Positions 10,780 through 21,737 of a stretch of DNA of 64,000 nt are shown here, piece after piece; positions within the stretch are counted from its first letter, which is position 1; every line of letters begins with the position of its first letter. The stretch covers positions 32,015,376 to 32,079,375 of the forward strand of contig NC_044976.1 in assembly GCF_008728515.1 (NCBI RefSeq). The letters are read 5' to 3'. Source of the stretch: Papio anubis (lineage: Eukaryota > Chordata > Mammalia > Primates > Cercopithecidae). The position numbers and the translations under genes are program-made. A model generated the notes under the pieces. That model was not told the DNA's origin and ran no database searches. It worked only from the letters and a program-made list of their open reading frames with translations.

Positions 10780-11155
10780 GAATGTTCCCAACAATTAAGA
10801 ATTTACCTTCTTGCCAAATTCTCTCTCCCAATCTTGATCCATCCCCACTCTTTTCCTAGTTACTTCCTACTCATCCTGCAGGTGTATCAGCCCCTGGCTC
10901 AGGAAACCTGTTATTGTTGCTGAGTCTGGTTTACTTCTCCTTTGTTCCCTCTGGGCACCCAGCACTTTCTCTACCACAGTGCTTGTCTCACCATGCATTG
11001 CTGAACTATGAGCTCCCTGAAGACAGGAGCTGTTTCTTTCTTGTTCACAGTCCTTTCCTTGGTACCTTGGAGAGTGCCTGACACAAAGAAAGGGCTCAGT
11101 AAATATCACTCAGTGGAAGAAGGGATGATTGGCCAAATGAATGAATGAATGAGAT
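10780..11155 (+). repeat. L2 LINE 3' end
   Basis: Sense L2 end: 'GAGCTCCCTGAAGACAGGAG', then 'AGAGTGCCTGACACAAAGAA', then 'CTCAGTAAATATCACTCAG', closed by 'AATGAATGAATGAATGAG'. Confidence 0.8.
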
Positions 11156-11779
11156 CCTGCTGGTGAAAGCAGAGGTTACATGTGGGGAAAAGCAGAGAAA
11201 GAGGCAGTGAGCAGGTGAGCCAGGGAATAGGAGGGAGGGCCTCCAGTGCCATGTGGGCTTCACCCGGGTTTCCCGGGTTTCCCATGGCACTGCCCACTCC
11301 TGTCAAGACATGCTTCCCCACTCCTAGTTCCTCAGCCCTGGCTGTGCCCCACTACCTGCTTCACTTAGCAGCTGCTGGTACCTTCCTGGGGATTCTTGTC
11401 ATGCTGACCTATCCCCAAAGCAGCAACAGTGGGATCTGCTAATCAATGTGGGCAAATGTTCCCCTTTCCCCAAAAGCAACTCAATAAACTCAACAAATGA
11501 TCAGAGCTCTTTCCTGCTCAGCTAATTGTTAGCTCTAGGGAATCCACACAAACCACATCAGGTAAATGTTTTTTCTCCAGATGCACAGCTCTCTGGAGGA
11601 CATATATCTGGGGCTGGGAGTGCTGAGGGACAGGGAGCCTGGCTGTCTTTGTTGTCGGGATGAGGGCTTCCTCACCAACGTGCTGGGCCTTGTGCATTGG
11701 GTGGTGGCATATTGTGAAGGTCTAGGGGGTGGCTTGGTGTGTCAGTTTCCTTCCATTGCTAGTTCAGCTGCTCAGCCGG
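11156..11779. other. Intronic sequence, no gene seen
   Basis: Moderate G+C with short open frames on both strands (up to 105 codons at 11566-11883) but no domain or splice evidence. Contains a small direct repeat of CCCGGGTTTCC near 11263-11280. Confidence 0.4.
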
Positions 11780-11955
11780 CAGAGCTGATGGGTAAGGTGT
11801 TTCCTGCCTCCATAGAGAGGATCTTCCCATTGTGCCGAAGTGACAGAACAGGGTTGGCTCTGAAGATCAGAGCTGATGGGTAAGGTGTTTCCTGCCTCCA
11901 TAGAGAGGATCTTCCCATTGTGCCGAAGTGACAGAACAGGGTTGGGTCTGAAGAT
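11780..11955. repeat. 88-bp tandem duplication, two copies
   Basis: Copy one is 11780-11867 and copy two is 11868-11955. They differ at a single base (C at 11858, G at 11946), so the duplication is young next to the surrounding old repeats. The unit is not a named repeat and 88 is not a multiple of three, so the open frames crossing it are incidental. Confidence 0.95.
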
Positions 11956-12834
11956 CAGAATTGGTGCCGATGCCAAGCTCTGGGTGAGGAGGCTTGATCC
12001 CCAGCAGCTTTTCTGAGTTGCCCACTCTATCCTGTACTGTCTCCAGGTCTAAATCAGGCAGTTCTACTTTCTTCTGAGGACTAGAAGCCTTTGAAGACCA
12101 GTCTCCTTCCCTCAACCCACAGCTCCTGAAAGGGGCAGCCATGTACATCATATGACTCATAGGCTACAGGTGATTGGATCCTGGTGGTCATGTGTCCCAA
12201 GCTAGGCCAATCAGCTGATGGAACTTCTATCAGGAAGGCAGGTCCCTATGGCCCCCATTTGAGGTTTGGATGGAGAGAAGGGCTGCCTACTCACTTTAAT
12301 GAGTAAAAGATTCCACAGGCGTGGCTTTCCCAGGGGAGATTTGGGAAATGGTGTCCTAGCATCATTTCTTCCATGTCTGTTGCTGCCTCCCCAACTTGCC
12401 CTTATTACTCTTATATGATGTCCTGAACCTTGTACATTTATCACAGGTACTTATGTCCTAACCTTGTACAGGTCCTAAGCCAGTCTGACTGGACAGAATC
12501 TAAGAGCAGTCTCCACTCTGACCAGCTGCTGAGCCTTTAGCTGGCTGTCCCCTGTCCCCAGCCCAAGTCTCTATTACACATTAGATCTGAGATCCGGCAT
12601 GGCAGCGCCGAGGACTGGCAGCCTCCATGCTCTAGGATGTTAAAGCCTATCCCCGTCAGGCTTGGCCCAGAAACAGGGTGCAGCCCTCAAGAGCGTGGTG
12701 ACTACAGCACATTCACACTCAACTCTACTCAACCCTTTTCTTCCTGGCTCGAGTATCTGTCTAAGTGAAGATAACACCTATCTGGCTCATCATCTGTCTT
12801 GTTCCGCACAGAGGCAATAGGTTTAAAAAGGTTA
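11956..12834. other. Intronic sequence, no gene seen
   Basis: No exon recognised. A weak LTR-like feel ('ACTCATAGGCTACAGGTGATTGG') could not be assigned to a family. Confidence 0.35.
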
Positions 12835-13050
12835 AGGGTTAAGAGCCAGGCCTTCGAAACCAGACAGTGCTATATTTGAATCTGGGTTCCACTGTTTCCT
12901 AGTGTGAACACAGGCATGTGACATAACTTCTCTGAGCCTCAGTTTCCTCATCTGTGCAATGGGATTCCTCTGAGCAGCAGTGTTCATGTGTGTAATGTGA
13001 CCAAGTCTGTGCCTAGCATACAGTAGGTGCCTCACAAACGTGAGCTATTT
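12835..13050 (+). repeat. MIR SINE
   Basis: Near complete sense MIR: 'GGTTAAGAGCCAGGCCTTCG', 'TGAGCCTCAGTTTCCTCATC' and 'GCCTAGCATACAGTAGGTGC'. (The 5' motif is read at 12836 onwards.). Confidence 0.85.
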
Positions 13051-13664
13051 CCCCCCTGACTTGCTGGGGTTTGAGAAGAGGGGGTGGGATCTTACCAGGG
13101 CCTTGAACCCTTCCCTTCAGAGCAGACCGCAGAGCAGCCTGGCTTAGTTTTCTCCAGGGAAATGAGGCACCTGCATCTACTCTGGTGACAGAGCAGTGCA
13201 GGGGTAGAAGGACAGGGCACTCTGTTGTACCCAGACCAGCCAGTACACCTGGCCATCACCTTCCCTCTTTTTCTGGGGAACCCCAGCCTAGCCTCCACAG
13301 CCTTGCCCGCTTTCCACTTGTCACTGGCAGACATGACTTGGAGAAGGAACCTGCTTCCTGCCATAGAGGGTGGCACCGCTTGCCTTGCAGAAGCCTCCAC
13401 TGCTTGTAATTAGTACTATTTCTCACCCAGAGGGACTGCTGTAAATGGCTTCTTGAGGAGCTGCCCACATCAGTGTGTACCTGCCACTCAACTGCCACTC
13501 TCAGTTTGAGCATCATGGATGTTCCTTCCCTTGTCAGGAGGCAGCTAGTGGGCCCTGCCAGAGATCAGCAGCTCTGATGCCCAGAAGAATGAGTGAGCTG
13601 CCCAACAGCTGGAGAATGGGTGGGTTAAACATCTCACACACACCAAGGCTAGCGAGCAAGTGGT
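13051..13664. other. Intronic sequence, no gene seen
   Basis: G+C-richer stretch with overlapping frames of 60-100 codons on both strands (13092-13516). None is bounded by convincing splice sites or carries a domain, so I read them as shadows of one another. Confidence 0.4.
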
Positions 13665-13800
13665 CCTAGAGTCCCATGGAGCTGAGTTCTAATCCTGCCT
13701 TCATCATCTGCTGGCCATGTGACCTTCACTTCTCTGAGTCCCTCTTTCCCCAGTTTATATCTCAGAGTGCAATTGTGAGTGATGCTCACAAAGTTCCCTC
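13665..13800 (+). repeat. MIR SINE fragment
   Basis: Sense MIR pieces: 'GAGTTCTAATCCTGCCTTCA', 'TGGCCATGTGACCTTCACTT' and 'CTCTGAGTCCCTCTTTCCCC'. Confidence 0.7.
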
Positions 13801-13909
13801 TAAGGCCTCAAGACACGACATCTATAATTCTTGGCCCTGCCATATCTCTGTACAGCAAGGTAGACTCGTAGGCAAAGGGAATAAGATCTACTGAATAGAA
13901 AGCAATTTG

Positions 13910-14135
13910 GGGTGGAGACTTTGCACATGGGCCCTAGAAGGAGACTGCCTGGATTCAAGTATCATCAGCTCTAAACATACTGTCTCACTTTGGGCAAGTA
14001 ACTGACCTGCTTTGGGCCTCGTTTCCCCATCTATATAGTAAGGATAATAACAGCACCCACTTCATTGAGCTGTTAAAAGGTTTAAGTGAGGTGATGCACA
14101 TAAAAGGTGCCTGGCACATAGCATGTGCCCAAAAA
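13910..14135 (+). repeat. MIR SINE
   Basis: Sense MIR: 'GACTGCCTGGATTCAAGTAT', 'TTTGGGCAAGTAACTGACC', 'CCTCGTTTCCCCATCTATAT' and 'GGTGCCTGGCACATAGCATG'. Confidence 0.85.
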
Positions 14136-15309
14136 GCATCAAAAATGGGGGAGAGGAGAATTCCTCTCTTCTTGTATTGCTTGCTGCCATCCATCTGGAT
14201 TAATGCCTTATACTTTGGCTTTCAGATAGGAGAAATCCAGATCACATCCACCTACAGAAGAAATGATTGGCTGCTATGGATTGTAGCTAAACCATAGGAA
14301 GAGTGGAGTTGTAGCTGGCCTCAGGGATGGCCAGAACCAGGAACTCCGATGCTACAAAGCCTCTCTCTCTGTGCCCCATCTACGTTGTGGTCTGCCCGCT
14401 GGCATCATTCTTTCTATTGCAAATGGTGGCTGCTTGAGGCTGGGACCATGACCACCCTTAGTAGCTCTGTGATTCACTCTCTCACCTTCACCACTAGAGA
14501 GAAGATGATGATCTCTCCCCATGATTCTAATTAGAAAAAGCCCATCAGAGGCCTCTGATTAGTTTAGCTGGGGAATGTGCCCATTCCTGGGGCCAAGGAG
14601 GTGGCCCCCACTAGAACCCCATGACTAGTTTGGGGACAATTCTCCAAAAGAAGGAATGTGCTCAAAAGAAGGGAGGAGCACTAGGCAGACAAAACAAAAG
14701 ATGTCTACTGTGGATGAAGGAGAAGTAGGTGGACTGAATGATCAGGGTCACTCTCCTATTCTGTGGTATAAAGGAGTAGGTTTTTAAAGACCTGTGAGGA
14801 GTGTCCATAGATCACTGTGTGAGGTATCAACCCAGAGTTGATCTTGTTCTAGGTCTGTCCCGTATCCTTTCATAGGTAGCCAGGCATCCCCCCACCATGC
14901 TGATCCCATTCTGTGTCTAATCATCTGACCACTGCCTGCCCACCTGTCCACTAGTCCATTGGTCTGGGTGCTGACACCTCCCCTGGCTTTGGCAAGCCTC
15001 TGCCCTTGGGAGGAGATGCAGGCTCCGTGCTTATCTTCAGATGCTGGTTCTATAGGTCATCCAGGTCAGTTGACCTCCTGGACTTGGAATATCCCGTGAC
15101 CTAGAAATAAGTTGACTAGATCCATCCGGAATGAGGATCAACCCAGATTAGAAAAGACTCACCTGAATCTTTTTAAACGTTGAGATTTAGACAACTTTTT
15201 CTCCTTTCTTCTTCCCTCCTCATGAAATTCTTGGCCTTGTTCCTTCCCAGTTGCTTCCTTACCCTAGCCCCAACCAAGGGAGATCCTAGACTACCCATAG
15301 AGGCTAAAC
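14136..15309. other. Intronic sequence, no gene seen
   Basis: Over 1 kb without a recognised repeat or exon. Short frames only. Confidence 0.4.
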
Positions 15310-15410
15310 ATATGAGTCAAAGGGTCAAACAAGCTTGAGTTCGAAGCCTGGCTCTGCCACTTATTGCTCTGTGGCCTTGGATAAATTAATCTCTCTTTTC
15401 ATGCTTCCAG
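15310..15410 (+). repeat. MIR SINE fragment
   Basis: Sense MIR piece: 'CTTGAGTTCGAAGCCTGGCT', then 'CTGCCACTTATTGCTCTGTG', then 'CCTTGGATAAATTAATCTCT'. Confidence 0.75.
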
Positions 15411-15699
15411 GCTTCCAGAGATGATGTACCCAAAGTATGATCATCATATTTATTAAAATATTGTGCTCACATCTGATTAACAGCTCCTGGCAAGAGGTCA
15501 GTGCCAAAGAGTCTTGGACTGACTGCTTATGGCCTGGCCTCCCTATCTTATTATGTAGCGATCCAGGTGAATTCAGATGATTCCCTGGATTACCACCCTC
15601 CTTCCTGAGACACAACCATCCCTCAAACACTGTTCATCACTGACCATCAAAGCAGCAGCCACACTGCTCCAGCAGCTCAACAGCTATTTATTGAGACAG

Positions 15700-15812
15700 G
15701 TGTGTGAGTACATGAGTGAGTGAATGAACTGAAAGAACATAAGAGTGAATTAATTGGTAAGCGAATGAGTGAATTAGTGACTTAATGAGTCAGCAAGTGA
15801 GTGAAGAAGAGT
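15700..15812 (+). repeat. Degenerate GAGT/GAAT simple repeat
   Basis: The tract alternates variants of GAGTGA and GAATGA (for example 'GAGTGAGTGAATGAACTG'). It is an old, decayed tetranucleotide repeat, possibly grown from the GAATGAATGA tail of an L2. Confidence 0.65.
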
Positions 15813-15969
15813 GTGCAGGATTGAATATATCATGTTCTCCTCCCTCAACAAATCGAATATGTGGTGATGTAAAACTTTCACCTTAAAATGTGTCTTCTGC
15901 ATTAACACAAGCAGGGGTTAAGAATGGCAGAGGAAAAGTTACAGACAAGAAGCTGGAGGAGAAAGATAC

Positions 15970-16495
15970 TGTGCTAGTTTCCTATTGCTGCCTTAACAAA
16001 TAATGGCACATTTAGGGGCTTAAAGAACACAAATGTATTGTGTTATAATTCTGGAGGTCAGAAGTCCAAAATGGGTTTCAGCAGGCCAAGATCAAGGTGT
16101 GGGGAGGGCTGAGCCCCTCTGGTGGCACCAGGGGAGAATCCTTTTCTTGCCTTTTCTAGCTGCTAATAGCCACCTGCATTTCTTGGCTTGTGGCCTCTTT
16201 CCCTTGTTTTCAATACTAGCAGTGTAGCATCTTCAAATCTGTCTCCACATCTGATCCTCTGCTTCTCTCATCACATCTCCTCTGACTGTGACTCTCCTGC
16301 CTTCCTCTTACAAAGGCCATGTGATTCTATCAGGCCCACCTGGATAATCCAGGATCATCTCCCTATCTCTAAATCCTTAGAGTAATCTTAGCTACAAAGT
16401 CCCTTTTGCCAAGTAAGGAACAAATTCACAGGTTTCAGGGCTTAGGACGCCGGCATCTTTGGAGAGGCATTCTTCTGCCACTTGCAGATGCCTTG
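15970..16495 (-). mobile_element. MLT1-type MaLR solo LTR
   Basis: Antisense MLT1 LTR: 'GTGCTAGTTTCCTATTGCTG' near the left end, 'TCTGGAGGTCAGAAGTCCAA', 'CACCTGGATAATCCAGGATC', 'GCCAAGTAAGGAACAAATTC' and 'TTAGGACGCCGGCATCTTTG' at the right. This is the reverse of the MLT1 order. No internal region adjoins it, so it is a solo LTR. Confidence 0.85.
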
Positions 16496-16819
16496 CTCAG
16501 AGGGTCAATGCAACCAGTGAGTCCCACTCCACAGAGGAAGGGGCAGGAGGGGGATGAAGGAAGTTTCAAAGCATTTGACAAACACATGCCTATGCCAGGT
16601 ATTTTTGCTGTTGTTGCTGTGGCCTGAGTACGGAGGGCTTTGAAAAGCTTATGTGATTCCATCATGCTCCAAAATTTGAGAGATACTTTGACAGAGATAT
16701 GCTAAGACCATATGCTGCTGTAATTGAGGGTAAAATCTGGCCCTGTGATTCCTGGAGGTGATGGATCAAGAGCAGGGTGTCTTTACCCTGGGTGCACATT
16801 GCTATCAACAGGGAAGATT

Positions 16820-17300
16820 TTTTTTTTCAAAAAATGTTATTTTGAAATAAGAAAAGAGTGCAAAGATCGTACAGAAATGTCCTGTATATCCTTCACCCAG
16901 ATTCCCTAATGTTGGCATCTCACATAACCCTGGGACATGCGTAAAAACTAAGAAATCAGCAATGGTACAGTACTATTAACTAAATGAAACATTTTATTCA
17001 GATCTTCCCAGATTTCCACCAGTGCCCCACTTTTTTTTCTGTCCCAGGGTTCAGTCTAGCATCTCTTATTGCATTTGTCCTGTCTTCTTGGTTTCTTCCA
17101 ATCTGCATTAGTTTCTTAGTCTTGCCTTGGTTTTTTTAAGATCTTGACATTATTGAAGGGTACTGATCAGGTGTTTGGTAGAATGTTCTTTATTTCAGTT
17201 TGTCTAATGGTTTTTCATAGACCTTGGCTATGGATTTTTGGGAAGAATATCATGGGGGTGAGATGCTCTTATTATGGCATCACAGAAGGGGGTTCTGTGA
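16820..17300 (+). mobile_element. Old L1-type 3' fragment
   Basis: 'GTATATCCTTCACCCAGATT', 'TAATGTTGGCATCTCACATA' and 'CATTTTATTCAGATCTTCCC' follow the 3' region of old L1 elements. No coding potential remains and the family is uncertain. Confidence 0.55.
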
Positions 17301-17544
17301 TCTCAGCATGACCCGCTACTGATGATGCTTACTTTGATCACTTGGTTAAAGTGGTGCCTGCCAGATTTCCCCACTGTTAAGTTACTGTTTGTCCTTTTCC
17401 ATGTTCTATTCAATAGGAGTGGGTGGCTAAGTCCAGCCCACACTGTAGGAGATGGGGAGTGCCAGCTGTTTTTATTCCTATCATTTCAATTTGTTTCATC
17501 CTCATGGCTTTATTATCACCTCACTACTTCTTAGAGATATGGTT

Positions 17545-17650
17545 GTAATGAGCTAGACTTGCCCAAAGTTACTCAGCTATAAATGGTAAAGCTAGAATTT
17601 GAACTTATATCTGTCTGGCTTCAAAGGCCACGTTCTTTCCACTTCATGTT
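17545..17650 (-). repeat. MIR SINE fragment
   Basis: Antisense MIR: 'GACTTGCCCAAAGTTACTCA', 'GGTAAAGCTAGAATTTGAAC' and 'CTGTCTGGCTTCAAAGGCCA'. Confidence 0.75.
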
Positions 17651-17884
17651 ATTGTCACCAAGTAAAGAGGATCTCACAGTCTCCAAGGTGGAAGCTCCCT
17701 CTCAGCTTGTCTGGATGGTGTTTTTCAAACCCATCCTTGGAGTGTGACCCATCAGTGGGTCATGAGGTCAGTCTGTGGGTGGCATTTTAAATAACAACAT
17801 AAAGCAGAAGTGACTAGAACAGAGTAGAAAATAAGAGTACGTCATACAAGTAGAACATTTTTATCTCTATATCTTCTCTGTGCT

Positions 17885-18020
17885 TTGCTACCTTTATCCT
17901 TGTATGGAGATAAAAATAGCCCTCCCATAGGCTTGTTATGAGGATTGAATGGAATGATATACATAAAGTGCTTAGAAGAGAGGCTGGCTCATATTAAGTA
18001 TTATATAAATATTAAGTATG
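17885..18020 (+). repeat. MIR SINE fragment
   Basis: Sense MIR 3' half: 'GTTATGAGGATTGAATGGAA', 'TATACATAAAGTGCTTAGAA' and 'AGGCTGGCTCATATTAAGTA', ending in a small TATG repeat (18012-18030). Confidence 0.7.
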
Positions 18021-18104
18021 TATGTATGTAAATGAGTCATGATGTAAAATGTATTTCTTATTGCAGACTGCAATCAAGATGTTTGAAAACACTGAACTCA
18101 CATC

Positions 18105-18310
18105 TGTGGACGACGAGTTGGCAGATTTATGACCCCCAGCTTGCAGCCTATTTTTTAAAAATAAGGTTTTATTGGAACACAGCCACACTCATTGGTTTAG
18201 GTATTTTCTATGGTTACTTTCGGGGTATAGTGGCAGAGCTGGGTACTTGCAACAGAAACCCTGTGGTTCACCAAGCCTATCATATTTACTATCTGGCCCT
18301 CTAGACCAAT
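18105..18310 (+). mobile_element. hAT-Charlie non-autonomous element
   Basis: 'AAGGTTTTATTGGAACACAG', 'CCACACTCATTGG' and 'CATATTTACTATCTGGCCCT' match the same hAT family as 9542-9765, with the terminal sequences partly lost. Confidence 0.75.
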
Positions 18311-19193
18311 GCTCCTGCCTGGAGGTCATCTCATAATCTAGGGAATATTGGACACCTCTTCCTGGGCATGTGGTCTGGTCATGCCACTGTCCTTGTAGGC
18401 ATGCTTGCTCTGCAGACCACTCCAGGCTATGTGACTGCCGGGCCCTTGGATCTCCAGAAGCTCATTACTCTTCTCTATTGAACTGATGCCTACATGGTGA
18501 AAGGCTAAAAACATGGTACTTTGGTTAGGGTCCCAGCAGGAAACAGATGGCCACTCAAAATTAAAATAATTGGTGAGGGCAGCGTGTGGGAAAGTAGCAG
18601 AGACCTCAGAGGCTCATAAAAGTCAAGATTTTACCACCCTAGGCATAAGGAGATAACGAGAGGGGGCAAGGCCTATACTGGAAGGAGAGAGTCACTTAGA
18701 GAGAACATCTTATGAGGACCAGTGACCTTTAGTCCAGGGACACAGAACCAGCTACAGCTGACCCTGGGGTGGGGATCCAGGAGAATAAATACCTTGACCT
18801 AATTTTCCTCCATCTCTGATCTCCTATGGGGGGACCCCATTGACCAAAGTGAGATGGAAACCAGAGAGTATGGGATCCATTGATGTGGCTCATACAGAAC
18901 AGCTTCCCAGGCCAGAGAAGGCTGAAAAGAGAAGGCTGGAGAAGGCTGGAAAGGGGATCTGGAATGGCAAATCTTAGATACCCAGCACATAGCATTGATT
19001 TAGGAAGCCAGATTTATTTACCTTTCCTAAGCTCCCCTAAACAAGGACTTTAGGGGAGATTGACATAGCTTTTCCCTTTTACTGCCTTTTCTTCTTAAAT
19101 CTGTTAGCTTCCCGATAGCTATTGTGGGTTAATCTTCCTGGATCTTATCATCATGAGAGGGATGGAAGGTTATGAACAGAGACACAGATAAGC

Positions 19194-19196
<3 letters not shown>
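18311..19196. other. Intronic sequence, no gene seen
   Basis: No exon seen. A small GAAGGCTG-type tandem lies at 18917-18952. Frames of 63-90 codons on the minus strand overlap one another. Confidence 0.4.

Positions 19197-19233
<37 letters not shown>
19197..19233. repeat. (TG)18 microsatellite
   Basis: Perfect TG dinucleotide run, 18 units plus one T. Expected to be length-polymorphic. Confidence 0.97.
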
Positions 19234-19234
<1 letters not shown>

Positions 19235-20767
19235 TGAGCCTGAGCCGAGTCTGATTAATATGTGGATTTTCATTAAAGTTCTTCCTCATGTCCCATCTTT
19301 TGATCTCAGAAAGGAGTTGTGTCCCATTCTTCTAGGCAGTCCTGCTCATGTCCAGCAAATGTGTGAGTCGACCTCCAGCCCCTTGGGAGAAAGAGCCAGG
19401 GGAAAAAAGGCTACCTAGGCCGAGAAGTGTCCCCAGAGTAATCTGTTCCTTTGGCAGACCCCCTGCTAGCCCAGACTTCCTTGACTGGCACTTGATATCT
19501 TATAGGCCCCCAAATCCTGCCACACAACTACAGCTTGTCCCCTGGAGGGGCTTTTCTGACCAGTCCAGAATGCTCAATTTATGAAAGATCATAAGCTCAC
19601 ACAGGGGAAGGGGCTGGCTTGGGCCACCACCTTGCAGCAGAGCTGGGGCAGAATTCAGGATTGGAGACTCTTATTAGTTTCCATCTTTCTTTTACAGAAG
19701 ATGAACGTTGAAGTCTTGGAACCCTGGGAATGAACCTGGAAAAATTCAAAATATGGTCGTCTTAGGCAAGTTTCCTTGTCCGGCTCAGCTGCTGAGACCA
19801 CACATCTGGACCCTCAGTGCCCCGGCAGCAGCTCTGTGCAGGCAGGATGAAGTACAGGCTTAGGTCAAGCAATCAGCAATCAAAATCCACACTCCCACCC
19901 ATGAGTGGCTGTTCAACCTTGAACATGTTACTTTTTATGTTAATGAAACCCGGTTTTCTAGTCCTATAAATTTGGGGCTATCATCAACCATTAAGTTACA
20001 TTAAACCCAATGCCACACAGGCAAGTACCTAGCAGTGTCCAAGGCCCAAAAAATGACACTTTTTCATCTTTTCTCTTCCCTCCAATTAAAAGACTAGTGG
20101 AATATCCGCAACTACTTTGACCAAAAGCCAGAAGCCAGCCAGTTTGAGCGTAGCTGTTACAGCTTTGTGTTCTAAACCTAAGAAATGGGGACCCCTCACA
20201 CGAGAGTGGGGAGGCTTCTGGATGTGCTACAAATTCCATCTCATTTTCATGGACTCAAGTGTTAATTAATAAAATCTCAAGGTTCTCCTCCCTCTTTCCC
20301 CTCACATTTCTTCAGAGAAACAAAGAGTTCAAACTCACAGCCCAAGCACTCAGGTTTTAAATTAGACAACTTTGTCCTGACAGGAACCAAGTCACAGCTG
20401 TCATACCTGATTACTTTTAGAGTTACTACTAAACCCTTTGTATGGCATGAGCTGCCACTGTTCAAGGCAAACAGAAAGACTTCACATTTTATCATGACAG
20501 CCCTGGAGCTATCCACCTCCCTATGTTCATTATTCTCAGCCTGTCTTCGGAAGGGATGATGTGGCATCCTGACAATCGTATAGTGAAGAAAGCAGACCCC
20601 ATGGACTGTCACTACAGCCTAGGGATTTTAAGCCCCCAAAGTGCAGTAAAACCCACTGCCTCCAGAAAGCCAAGGAAAATTATTTCTGGGGGACATAGCT
20701 GCCTCATAGCCTTCTATGAATGAACCATCATCTTTCATGAGAGGCAACCATTGACCCTCAAGTAACC
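19234..20767. other. Intron upstream of HMGB4, no gene seen
   Basis: No named repeat recognised over about 1.5 kb, which is unusual for this window. Human HMGB4 has, as I recall, a non-coding 5' exon some kilobases upstream. I cannot place it from sequence alone. Confidence 0.4.
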
Positions 20768-20769
20768 AA

Positions 20770-20860
20770 CCAATAAGAACACCCGTACACAAATGCCCAC
20801 AGGTGTTGGCTGGGATTGGCTGGCTTGTGGATGATGTCACAGTTTCCCTCCTCTGACTCA
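20770..20860 (+). promoter_or_regulatory. Candidate HMGB4 promoter elements (CCAAT, inverted CCAAT, CRE-like, AP-1)
   Basis: A CCAAT box lies at 20770-20774, an inverted one (ATTGG) at 20815-20819, a CRE-like TGATGTCA at 20832-20839 and an AP-1-type TGACTCA at 20854-20860. All lie within 260 bp of the HMGB4 start codon. CRE-like sites with nearby CCAAT boxes are common in short promoters of genes expressed in male germ cells, which fits the known testis expression of HMGB4. There is no TATA box. The assignment is inference from motifs. Confidence 0.45.
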
Positions 20861-21021
20861 ACAATGCCATCACCACTGAAAAGGCTGAGCCCTGACTGCA
20901 GCTCTTGCAGACAGAAAAATTCACCGCAAGCAGAGCACCTTCTAGATTGCTCCTGGAGTGTGGGGATAACAGTCTCTCCTGTTCAAGTTACTGAATCCAG
21001 AAAAAAGATGAACTTATGAAC

Positions 21022-21591
21022 ATGGGAAAAGAAATCCAGCTGAAGCCTAAGGCAAATGTCTCTTCTTACATCCACTTTTTGCTGAATTACAGAAACAAAT
21101 TCAAGGAGCAGCAGCCAAATACCTACGTTGGCTTTAAAGAGTTCTCTAGAAAGTGTTCGGAAAAATGGAGATCCATCTCAAAGCATGAAAAGGCCAAATA
21201 TGAAGCCCTGGCCAAACTCGACAAAGCCCGATACCAGGAAGAAATGATGAATTACGTTGGCAAGAGGAAGAAACGGAGAAAGCGGGATCCTCAGGCACCC
21301 AGACGGCCTCCATCATCCTTCCTACTCTTCTGCCAAGACCACTATGCTCAGCTGAAGAGGGAGAACCCGAGCTGGTCAGTGGTGCAGGTGGCCAAGGCCA
21401 CAGGGAAGATGTGGTCAGCAACGACAGACCTGGAGAAGCACCCTTATGAGCAGAGAGCGGCTCTCCTGAGAGCTAAGTACTTCGAGGAACTTGAACGCTA
21501 CCGTAAACAACGGAAACAATGTAATGCCAGAAAGAAGTACCGAATGTCAGCTAGAAAGCGGTGCAGAGGGAAAAGAGTCAGGCAGAGCTGA
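21022..21591 (+). CDS. HMGB4: HMGB4, high mobility group box 4 (189 codons)
   Basis: An intact, intronless HMGB-family gene for a chromatin protein that binds bent or distorted DNA in the nucleus, known mainly from testis. HMG box A spans about residues 8-79 and box B about 93-161, joined by a lysine/arginine-rich linker (81-88). The C-terminus is basic and there is no acidic Asp/Glu tail, which separates HMGB4 from HMGB1-3. Residue 23 is Tyr where HMGB1 has Cys, while Cys45 and Cys104 remain, so the box A disulfide of HMGB1 cannot form. The start at 21022 is chosen over an in-frame ATG at 21016 because it has A at -3 and G at +4, while 21016 has C at -3 and A at +4. Residues 161-163 (RKQ) are repeated at 164-166 by a nine-base duplication. 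The human protein is 186 residues as I recall it, so this copy is exactly three longer. The lack of introns fits a retrogene origin. It lies antisense to CSMD2. Confidence 0.97.
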   Translation: MGKEIQLKPKANVSSYIHFLLNYRNKFKEQQPNTYVGFKEFSRKCSEKWRSISKHEKAKYEALAKLDKARYQEEMMNYVGKRKKRRKRDPQAPRRPPSSFLLFCQDHYAQLKRENPSWSVVQVAKATGKMWSATTDLEKHPYEQRAALLRAKYFEELERYRKQRKQCNARKKYRMSARKRCRGKRVRQS

Positions 21592-21608
21592 TGGATCCAG
21601 TTTGAAAA

Positions 21609-21614
21609 AATAAA
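21609..21614 (+). terminator. HMGB4 poly(A) signal
   Basis: AATAAA lies 18 bases after the HMGB4 stop codon. The 3' UTR is therefore very short, as is common for testis transcripts. A G/T-containing stretch follows at 21640-21655. Confidence 0.75.
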
Positions 21615-21737
21615 ATGCCATTCAATCATATTTCCTGTTCCTGGTCTCATGTGTGGCATTAGAGTAGCTGTGACTGACGCTTTGTGGAGGAGGGAGTGGC
21701 TTGGTAGAGAGAGATTGGGGCAGGGAAACTGATCCTG

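Noticed and set aside
21016..21021. Upstream in-frame ATG as HMGB4 start (191 residues)
   Set aside because: Weak context (C at -3, A at +4). The next ATG has a strong context and gives the MGKEIQ start known for HMGB4.
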